Under the pieces are notes generated by a model. The model did not search any database, was not told the origin of the DNA, and worked only from the letters and a program-made list of their open reading frames with translations. A stretch of DNA of 5,566 bases from Acidobacteriota bacterium (GTDB taxonomy: Bacteria; Acidobacteriota; Vicinamibacteria; Vicinamibacterales; 2-12-FULL-66-21): assembly GCA_013694635.1 (NCBI GenBank), contig JACDCA010000475.1, positions 1 to 5,566 of the forward strand, read 5' to 3'. Below, piece after piece: positions 1-4,901 of the stretch; positions within the stretch are counted from its first letter, which is position 1; each line of letters begins with the position of its first letter. Both the position numbers and the translations under genes were made by a program.

Positions 1-315
1 CTTCGACTCGCTTCGCTCGCTCGGGGCGGGCTCGCGTGGGACGCGCTGGCTTCGGGGTTTCCGGTGGACCGGGAGGGGTCGTCTTCTTTGGAATGCGCCG
101 CCGCTTCGGTTCGGGTGTGTCGGGAGAGGTCTTCGGTTGCTTTTTCGGGGGCATCTATCTATCGGAGTGCGGGAGAGGTTTCTAAACTGCAAGTTTACCA
201 CCATAGGTCAGCTAGGAAGCGGGGCCTGATCGCCGTGCGCGAAGCGCACGCTCCCGGGCACGGCCGCGCTCGACCTCCCGGTCCGCTTCGGCGCGCTGAA
301 CCGCGGCGGTTGTAA
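1..315. other. Non-coding stretch with GC-rich repetitive DNA
   Basis: No reading frame here has a credible protein. All frames give Arg/Ser/Pro-rich shadow translations without domain-like composition or a start with a ribosome-binding site. The first 30 bases are a low-complexity run of CTCG/TTCG units, of a kind seen as extragenic filler in high-GC genomes. An AT-rich dyad, TAAACT-GCA-AGTTTA, sits at 183-197 in otherwise GC-rich DNA. A 7-bp perfect hairpin with a GAA loop lies at 234-250 (CGTGCGC/GCGCACG). The stretch may be where a receptor gene lost its upstream part, since the receptor-like reading frame becomes recognisable only after a TAA at 313-315. Confidence 0.5.
183..197. promoter_or_regulatory. 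AT-rich palindrome, possible operator
   Basis: Six-base perfect arms TAAACT and AGTTTA flank a GCA centre. Its base composition stands out from the GC-rich surroundings, and the symmetry fits a dimeric repressor site. No intact gene with a convincing start lies next to it, so any function is conjecture and it may be a leftover from a deleted gene. Confidence 0.2.
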
Positions 316-534
316 AGCCAGACGTACGAGGCGCAGAAACGCCTCGACGCCAGGCTCGAAAAGCAGGTCCTCGTCGGCACGGATCGGCGGCTCGGGATCA
401 CGTTCGAGGGTTTCAACCTGATGAACGATGCGGCCATCACCGGCCGCAGCACGCGGTCCTCGTCGACGTCTTACTTCCAGCCCACCAGCCTCCAGGCTTC
501 TAGGCGCTTCCGCATCGGCGCGATCTACCGCTTC
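316..534 (+). pseudogene. TonB-dependent receptor, C-terminal remnant
   Basis: Frame 1 translates to about 73 residues that read like the end of an Oar-like TonB-dependent receptor. The first part (QTYEAQKRLDARLEKQVLVG) is an amphipathic beta-strand. It is followed by RRLGITFEGFNLMND, matching the strand-turn pattern of these receptors (family style F-E-x-F-N-L-x-N), and a last strand RRFRIGAIYRF with the terminal Phe expected for outer-membrane insertion. The frame is closed upstream by TAA at 313-315, and no start codon or ribosome-binding site precedes the segment. After the final Phe (532-534) comes CAA, one transition away from TAA. The frame then runs on through the terminator to 726, into the next gene. 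I infer a decayed gene whose barrel and plug have been lost. A frameshift just upstream of 316, or a sequencing error, is an alternative. Confidence 0.6.
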
Positions 535-556
535 CAATCGCCGATCACGCTGAAGG

Positions 557-590
557 CCCCCTCTCCTTTCGGAGGGCGGGTTTTTCTTTT
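557..590 (+). terminator. Rho-independent terminator after receptor remnant
   Basis: Stem 557-566 pairs with 571-580 around a TTTC loop. It has one C-C mismatch and one G-T wobble, and is followed by TTTTTCTTTT at 581-590. It lies about 20 bases after the expected stop of the receptor remnant, where its original terminator should be. Confidence 0.75.
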
Positions 591-653
591 GTACGACACA
601 CGGGTGCGGGAAGCGGGGATTAAGGATGAGCAATTAAGAGATAACATCTTCCG

Positions 654-1502
654 GTGTCGTTTCCCGAACGCCCCGCCCCGCCGCAGCGCGCCGAAACGCG
701 CGAGATCGTGGAGCTTCGTCGCCTGAAGGAGGAGCAACCAGACCTCGGGTCGGCCGTCGATCTGCAGATCGAGCTCCTGCAACTCCAGCGCAGAGTGCAA
801 TCGCGCGTGCCGCTGCCGTCGATCAAGCTTGAGACCGCGTATCTCAACTCGCGGCTCGCGGACGGCCCGATCCTCCAGTTCGATCACCTGCCCGTCGAGT
901 GGAGCGACGTCCGGTTCTTACTCCGCGCCACCGCCGAGGCGATGCGCAAGCACGATGCCCTCGAGGATGGCGTCATGCGCCGGATCGACGCGCTGTGCCG
1001 GGATGCGTCGAAGCTGCCGGTGGTGATCCGATCGTGGTACGAGGCGACCCGGCCGGGGGCCGCCGTCATCGACGAGGACGGCGCCGGTCTGGAAGCCGTC
1101 CTGCAGCAGGCCATGAGGCCCGTCCTGATCCGTTGCGCCGACGCCGTGATGGCGAGAACCGATCTGGCCGCCTGGCACGGGCACATCTGTCCCCTCTGCG
1201 GCGGCGAGCCCGATCTGGCGGTGATCACCCCCTCGGCGGAGCGCTGGCTGATCTGCGGACGGTGCGCGGCCCGCTGGCGGTTTCACCAGATCTCGTGTCC
1301 GTTCTGCCTCAACGACGACCGCACGCAGATCACGTCGCTGGCGAGCCGCGACGGCACGTACCGCATCAATGCCTGCGACGTCTGCCAGCGCTACATCAAG
1401 GCGTACGATGCGCGGCGCTCCAGCCGTCCGGTGCTTCCGGCCGTGGATTCCATCGCGACCCTGCCGCTCGACGCGGCGGCGATCCAGCGGGGTTACCACT
1501 GA
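654..1502 (+). CDS. fdhE: FdhE-like formate dehydrogenase accessory protein
   Basis: This 282-residue protein resembles FdhE, the cytoplasmic factor that supports maturation of the redox-active formate dehydrogenase, and its length is close to that of E. coli FdhE. The N-terminal 170 residues are helical and charged. The C-terminal part carries four CXXC pairs: CPLC 179-182, CGRC 201-204, CPFC 215-218 and CDVC 241-244. This is the FdhE arrangement of two rubredoxin-like metal-binding knuckles. Family-like context surrounds them: H-C-P-x-C-G-G-x-P, then W-L-I-C-G-R-C-x-x-x-W-R-F, then Y-I-K-A-Y-D. The start is GTG at 654. An in-frame TAA at 642-644 bars any earlier start, no in-frame ATG occurs until about residue 96, and no strong ribosome-binding site is visible. 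No formate dehydrogenase or fdhD gene is in the window, so a role with another enzyme cannot be excluded. Confidence 0.82.
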   Translation: MSFPERPAPPQRAETREIVELRRLKEEQPDLGSAVDLQIELLQLQRRVQSRVPLPSIKLETAYLNSRLADGPILQFDHLPVEWSDVRFLLRATAEAMRKHDALEDGVMRRIDALCRDASKLPVVIRSWYEATRPGAAVIDEDGAGLEAVLQQAMRPVLIRCADAVMARTDLAAWHGHICPLCGGEPDLAVITPSAERWLICGRCAARWRFHQISCPFCLNDDRTQITSLASRDGTYRINACDVCQRYIKAYDARRSSRPVLPAVDSIATLPLDAAAIQRGYH

Positions 1503-1505
1503 AAA

Positions 1506-1539
1506 GCAAAGGGCCGGCAGCTTTCGCTCCCGGCCCTGC
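1506..1539. terminator. Shared terminator between fdhE and PBP gene
   Basis: AGGGCCGG (1510-1517) pairs with CCGGCCCT (1530-1537). An inner AGC/GCT pairing closes a 4-base loop, TTTC on the + strand and GAAA (GNRA-type) on the - strand. A GC/GC pair at the base adds to the stem. On the minus strand the stem is followed by TTGCTTTTC, so it best fits the end of the PBP gene. On the plus strand no clear T-run follows, so termination of fdhE there is less certain. Confidence 0.75.
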
Positions 1540-1565
1540 TAATTACTAACGTGCCCCTGCCTCGA

Positions 1566-2645
1566 TTACGGCTGCGGGACCTGCTGCTGTTCCTTGCGGA
1601 ACAATTCAGTGGCTTTCTGCGACATCCAGGTGACCAGGTGCCGGGTCTCGTAGAAGCGGCCCGGGTTTGAGCGCGCGCCGAGGACGACGACCGCGACGGG
1701 GTTACCGGTCGGGAGCTTCAGGAGCGTTGCGAGACAGTAGCCCGCCTTGCTGATGAAGCCCGTCTTGCCGGCCATGACTTCGACGCCATCGCCGCCGAGG
1801 AGCCGGTTGGTGTTGTGAATATTGACCGTGCGGCGGCCGACCGCGGCGCTGTAGTTCTGCGTCCGCATGATCGGCGCCATGACTTCGTTGCCGGATGCGT
1901 AGGAAATGAGCCGCGACAGATCGTAGGCGGAGGAAATATTCGCCGGATTCAGACCCGACGGATCCGTGAAGGTCGTGCTCTCGAGGCCCAGCTCGATCGC
2001 CTTCTCGTTCATCCTCTCGACAAACGATGCGGTGCCGCCATGGGAAACGCGCGAGAGGGCCCGCGCCGCCGCGTTGTCTGACGCGATCAGCGTCAGGTGC
2101 AGCAGGTTGTTCAACGATACCCGTTCGTTGGCCCGCAGATACGTCGTCGACGCGGCATAGACGTCGCTGCGCTCGATCGTGGTCTCGGTTGAAAGATCCG
2201 GGGAATCCTCGAGAAACACCACCGCGGTCATGACCTTGGTGATGCTCGCGATGGAACGCTTGTCTTTCGCGTTCTCCTGCCAGAGGATCTCGCCGGTTTC
2301 AGGATTGAAAATGATGGCGGCCGCGGCGCGCACGTCCGGCACCTGCGCGCCGGTGATGGCGTCGGTCTTGTACCGCGGGGTCATCGCCTCACGGAGCCGA
2401 GCTACACGCACGGCTTCGCGGGCCTTGGCGGCCGCCCGCGCCCGCGCCAGACGCGCCTTTCGGGCGCGCGACGTGGAGGCGGAATAGGCTTTCTTGACCG
2501 GCGCCTTACGGGCCGAGACCGAACTGCGGGTGGTTTTCTTTCGTGTCTGCGGCGACGCCTCGGCCGTGACCGGCAGAGACACCGAGAGACCCAGCAACAG
2601 GGCCGCACACACACGAGCTACGTGCAGGGGACGAAGTAGGCGCAC
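1566..2645 (-). CDS. D-alanyl-D-alanine carboxypeptidase/endopeptidase, S11 family (PBP7/DacA-like)
   Basis: This periplasmic serine peptidase acts on peptidoglycan stem peptides or cross-links. All three active-site motifs are present in the 359-residue form: SITK at 134-137 (Ser nucleophile, Lys base), SDN at 189-191 and KTG at 294-296. The flanking FTDPSGLNPANISSAYDLSRL-like block, and KTGFISKAGYCLA after it, resemble the PBP7 endopeptidase branch more than classical DacA. The start is placed at GTG 2645-2643. A GGAGGA lies 3 bases upstream, and translation from there begins at once with a signal peptide (basic RLLRPLHVAR, then a hydrophobic ALLLGLSVSL run). The frame stays open to another GTG at 2783, but that start has no ribosome-binding site and would put 46 extra residues before the signal peptide. 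Between the signal peptide and the catalytic domain lies an Arg/Ala/Lys-rich linker of about 60 residues. No C-terminal amphipathic anchor is obvious; the protein ends QQQVPQP. Confidence 0.9.
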   Translation of the reverse strand: MRLLRPLHVARVCAALLLGLSVSLPVTAEASPQTRKKTTRSSVSARKAPVKKAYSASTSRARKARLARARAAAKAREAVRVARLREAMTPRYKTDAITGAQVPDVRAAAAIIFNPETGEILWQENAKDKRSIASITKVMTAVVFLEDSPDLSTETTIERSDVYAASTTYLRANERVSLNNLLHLTLIASDNAAARALSRVSHGGTASFVERMNEKAIELGLESTTFTDPSGLNPANISSAYDLSRLISYASGNEVMAPIMRTQNYSAAVGRRTVNIHNTNRLLGGDGVEVMAGKTGFISKAGYCLATLLKLPTGNPVAVVVLGARSNPGRFYETRHLVTWMSQKATELFRKEQQQVPQP

Positions 2646-2648
2646 GAG

Positions 2649-2654
2649 TCCTCC
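2649..2654 (-). promoter_or_regulatory. Ribosome-binding site deciding the PBP start
   Basis: GGAGGA on the minus strand lies 3 bases before GTG 2645-2643. The spacing is short but the match to the anti-Shine-Dalgarno sequence is full. No such site precedes the alternative GTG at 2783. Confidence 0.6.
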
Positions 2655-2852
2655 GGGAACGACAGCGGCTGGCTGGGATTCAGCCGTTGTAGTGAATTTG
2701 GAACACGTGGAGTGTAACAGCAAAGTCCCTCCCATGCAACCACTTATGCGCCATGCGCAGTGGGAGTGTGGCTTGTTTACCACAGCGACGGTCGCCTGCG
2801 ACGCCTGCTGGGTTGCTATTCAAGACACAGTCCACAACCGCTGTCGCGGATC

Positions 2853-2930
2853 CGGCTCATCTTCTCATCCTCATCGGCTCATTCGATCGGATAGGCCGAG
2901 GAACCGATAGACCGATGAGCCGATGATCTG
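2853..2930. repeat. Inverted array of a degenerate 8-bp repeat, long hairpin
   Basis: From 2891 to 2930 the sequence reads as five 8-base units: ATAGGCCG, AGGAACCG, ATAGACCG, ATGAGCCG, ATGATCTG. The reverse complement of the same unit, CGGCTCAT, occurs at 2853-2860 and 2875-2882. The two orientations face each other, so TCATCGGCTCAT (2871-2882) pairs perfectly with ATGAGCCGATGA (2915-2926). Beyond a 3-base bulge, further pairing joins 2883-2890 to 2904-2911 with one mismatch. There is no T-run, so it is not a standard terminator. It ends about 40 bases before the start of the membrane-protein gene. Confidence 0.7.
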
Positions 2931-2969
2931 TGGTACTTTTCGGGCCCGCGAGAGGCGGGAAACAGGGCG

Positions 2970-3506
2970 ATGAGCGAGCGACAGGCGACGGAATATGCCG
3001 CGTTGAGGGAGACGATCCGCCAGCGCGGGACGGCCAGGATGGCCCTGGTGCCCCTGATCTTCATCGGCTGGGCGGCCACGGCGATCGCCACGGCGGCCAT
3101 TATCACGGTCGCGATCAGCACACTCGTGCCGCTGCTCGTGCTGGTCGCCGGTTTCGAAACTGTATTCGCACTCCACATAAACGTCGAACGGATCGGAAGA
3201 TACCTCCAGGTGTTCCACGAAGGGGACGACGGATGGGAGCAGGTCGCGATGACGTTCGGGCAGCGCTTTCGCGGGGCCGGGCCGGACCCTCTCTTTGCGC
3301 AGCTTTTCGTGTTCGGCATCTCGCTGAACTTCCTGCCGGTGGCACTCGGCGGAGAACTGCCGGAGATCCTCGTGCTCGCCGCGGTCCACCTCTTTGCGGT
3401 GTTTCGCATCCGTATGGCGCACGCGGCGTCCCGTAAGCAGCGCGCCGACGACCTTCAGCGCTTTCAAACCATCCGTGACGAAAGGCTCGCAACTCACTCC
3501 AAATGA
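2970..3506 (+). CDS. Membrane protein of unknown function
   Basis: I do not recognise this 178-residue protein. It starts with a charged cytoplasmic-looking helix (about 1-22). A hydrophobic block at about 24-70 (MALVPLIFIGWAATAIATAA and onward) is long enough for two membrane helices. A soluble loop at about 71-108 contains HEGDDGWEQV. Two further hydrophobic stretches follow at about 109-125 and 129-147, and a basic tail with RKQR and a helical end (about 150-178). This predicts three or four transmembrane helices in the inner membrane. The ATG at 2970 is preceded by a purine-rich stretch (AGAGGCGGGAAACAGGGCG) that offers a modest ribosome-binding site. The codon pattern and GC content match the neighbours, which supports a real gene. 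It is divergent from the PBP gene. Confidence 0.7.
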   Translation: MSERQATEYAALRETIRQRGTARMALVPLIFIGWAATAIATAAIITVAISTLVPLLVLVAGFETVFALHINVERIGRYLQVFHEGDDGWEQVAMTFGQRFRGAGPDPLFAQLFVFGISLNFLPVALGGELPEILVLAAVHLFAVFRIRMAHAASRKQRADDLQRFQTIRDERLATHSK

Positions 3507-3678
3507 TTGGTGCGGAGGATTCAAGAACCGTGATGTTTTTGACACCCCGTCGCGAAGCCGTTCCACCGGGCGTGTCATAATCACGAGAAACGCGGCGCAT
3601 TCAACGACATCCGCGTGTCGGGCGCACGTGTTTGGATCAGGTACGTCTATTGCTGAGCGTCGCTGTCGGGGGACGGTG

Positions 3679-3882
3679 ATGATGAGTCTCGTAAGGCTTC
3701 TCGGGTTCAAGACGCTTGGCTGCGGCTGTGTCACGGGGCACTACCGCGAAGTGGCTACGAATCGAGAAGTCACGTACGTGGAAGAAAAAGGTCTGACCTG
3801 CGGCGAAACTGCGCACCGTCGAAACCACACGCTCGCGGGAGCGCGCGTGGGCTTCGGCGCGTTTGTCGCCAGGGCGTCCTAA
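3679..3882 (+). CDS. Small Cys/His protein, hypothetical
   Basis: This 67-residue protein begins MMSLVRLLGFKTLGCGCV. A GGGGGA at 3668-3673 lies 5 bases before ATG 3679 and 8 bases before the adjacent ATG 3682; either could be the true start, and GTG 3676 is a third option. Cysteines at 15, 17 and 41 and histidines at 46 and 50 form a C-X-C ... C-X4-H-X3-H pattern that could bind a metal. The middle (REVATNREVTYVEEKGLTC) looks like two short beta strands, and RRNH follows. The frame also stays open upstream into the membrane-protein gene, but that part is non-coding in character. A strong terminator lies directly downstream, which supports an independent transcript. I do not recognise a characterised family, and the function is unknown. 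Confidence 0.6.
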   Translation: MMSLVRLLGFKTLGCGCVTGHYREVATNREVTYVEEKGLTCGETAHRRNHTLAGARVGFGAFVARAS

Positions 3883-3906
3883 CTATCCAATCGGAGCGAC
3901 CCCTTG

Positions 3907-3948
3907 TGGGGCCCGGGTTTCACGAGAGACCCGCGGCCCCATTTTTTT
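3907..3948 (+). terminator. Strong rho-independent terminator
   Basis: TGGGGCC (3907-3913) pairs with GGCCCCA (3935-3941), and CGGGTTTC (3914-3921) with GAGACCCG (3926-3933). The 15-bp stem has one bulged C and an ACGA loop, and is followed by seven T residues at 3942-3948. It ends the transcript of the small Cys/His gene. Confidence 0.92.
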
Positions 3949-3966
3949 GTACATTGACGCTCATCA

Positions 3967-4845
3967 TTGGTTACTAAGCCGCACACACTGCCCCCGGCTC
4001 ACACGACTATCAGGAACGGCCGATCGACGCTCCGGTTCTACCTCGGAGACTGCGTGGAGGTGCTGAAGGCGCTGCCGCCGGCATCGGTCTCGATCCTGGT
4101 CACCTCCCCGCCCTACAACCTGGGGATCCGTTACCGCACCTACGCCGACGCGCTCCCGCGGGGGCGGTATCTCGAGTGGACCGGCGAATGGATCGCCGCA
4201 GCGCGGGGCGCGCTGCACGATAACGGGTCCCTCTTTCTGAACGTCGGCGCGAAGCCGACCGACCCGTGGACGGCGCTGGATGTCGCGCAGGCGGCCCGGC
4301 CGCACCTCGAGCTCCAGAACACCATCCACTGGGTCAAGTCGATTGCGATCGACCGGGAGGCCGGCGTCGGCGGGGACCTCGCGGTGGGTCACTACAAGCC
4401 GATCAACAGCGAGCGGTTCGTCAACGACTGCCACGAGTTCATCTTTCATTTCACGCCCACCGGGCGTACGCCGCTGGATCGCACCGCCATCGGCGTCCCC
4501 TACCAGGATGCTTCCAACGTCACCCGCTGGCGTGCGGCGGCGAGGAACGTCCGCTGCCGCGGCAACACCTGGTTCATTCCCTACGCGACGATCCAGAGCC
4601 GGGACAAGGACCGGCCGCATCCCGCGACGTTCCCTCCACGGATCCCCGAGTACTGCTTTCGCCTCCACGGCGTGGAGCGCATCGCCCTGGCGATGGACCC
4701 CTTCCTGGGCCTCGGCAGCAGCGCCGTCGCGGCCGCCCAGCTTGGACTGGACTTCATCGGCGTCGAAATGGACGCGCACTATCTCGCGGAAGCTGTCGCC
4801 CGCGTCAAAACCGCCATCGCGGGCGTTGACAAGCGTACAGAATAA
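3967..4845 (+). CDS. Site-specific DNA methyltransferase, beta class, solitary
   Basis: This 292-residue S-adenosylmethionine-dependent amino-methyltransferase carries the catalytic motif TSPPYN at 46-51 (motif IV). The SAM-binding motif DPFLGLGSS is at 244-252 and GVEMD (acidic residue after the following strand) at 265-269. Motif IV before motif I is the beta-class order. SPPY is common in cytosine-N4 enzymes, but adenine-N6 enzymes of this class cannot be excluded. The block from about 126 to 215, including HYKPINSERF, CHEFIFHF and RGNTWFIPY, is likely to contain target recognition. HPATFP at 218-223 is a typical lead-in to motif I. The first in-frame start is TTG at 3967, with TGA at 3955-3957 upstream, no in-frame ATG before the motifs, and no clear ribosome-binding site. 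No restriction endonuclease gene is adjacent, so it looks like an orphan methylase with a possible epigenetic or protective role. Confidence 0.9.
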   Translation: MVTKPHTLPPAHTTIRNGRSTLRFYLGDCVEVLKALPPASVSILVTSPPYNLGIRYRTYADALPRGRYLEWTGEWIAAARGALHDNGSLFLNVGAKPTDPWTALDVAQAARPHLELQNTIHWVKSIAIDREAGVGGDLAVGHYKPINSERFVNDCHEFIFHFTPTGRTPLDRTAIGVPYQDASNVTRWRAAARNVRCRGNTWFIPYATIQSRDKDRPHPATFPPRIPEYCFRLHGVERIALAMDPFLGLGSSAVAAAQLGLDFIGVEMDAHYLAEAVARVKTAIAGVDKRTE

Positions 4846-4877
4846 AGCCCGGCTCTCGCTTTGGAGAGCCGGGCTTT
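4844..4877. terminator. Bidirectional terminator between convergent genes
   Basis: AAAGCCCGGCTCTC (4844-4857) pairs perfectly with GAGAGCCGGGCTTT (4864-4877), a 14-bp stem with a 6-base loop. The A and T ends give a short T-run on each strand, so it can serve both the methyltransferase and the convergent receptor gene. The left arm begins inside the methyltransferase stop codon (TAA 4843-4845). Confidence 0.88.
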
Positions 4878-4901
4878 CGATGAACCTGAGAGGCGATCGA
4901 T

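Larger units (their letters stand above)
2646..2969. other. Divergent intergenic region
   Basis: These 324 bases lie between the divergently oriented PBP and membrane-protein genes and must hold both promoters. No confident -35/-10 pair can be picked out on either strand. The region is less GC-rich than the flanking genes, has a small inverted repeat TGTGG/CCACA at 2767-2784, and includes the octamer repeat array at 2853-2930. An in-frame extension of the PBP gene up to 2783 is open but judged non-coding. Confidence 0.6.

Noticed and set aside
1..60. CTCGCTTCGCTCGCTCG run as a mobile element end or CRISPR-like repeat
   Set aside because: It is short, degenerate and truncated by the window edge, with no spacers, target duplications or transposase nearby.
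234..250. CGTGCGC-GAA-GCGCACG as a terminator or attenuator
   Set aside because: It has a 3-base loop, no T-run and no gene upstream; such short GC palindromes are frequent at this base composition.
327..346. CGAGGCG/CGCCTCG hairpin at 327-346 as a regulatory RNA element
   Set aside because: It lies inside the receptor-like coding segment and is explained by codon composition in GC-rich DNA.
918..1499. Long minus-strand open frame opposite the FdhE-like gene
   Set aside because: It is an Arg/Gly-rich antisense shadow without domain features, while the plus strand has clear CXXC motifs.
193..2783. GTTTACCAC present at both 193-201 and 2775-2783 as a shared regulatory motif
   Set aside because: Two copies of one 9-mer are expected by chance somewhere in 5.5 kb, and the surrounding bases differ.
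3539..3581. TTGACA at 3539-3544 and CATAAT at 3576-3581 as a promoter for the small Cys/His gene
   Set aside because: The spacing is 31 bases, far from the usual 16-19, and neither box has a partner at a normal distance.
3394..3678. Extension of the small Cys/His protein upstream to 3394
   Set aside because: It would overlap the end of the membrane-protein gene, and the added residues are low-quality; the ribosome-binding site points to 3679/3682.
2871..3734. Long minus-strand open frame across the membrane protein and small-gene region
   Set aside because: Its translation is rich in Arg, His and Asp without recognisable domains and opposes better-supported plus-strand genes.
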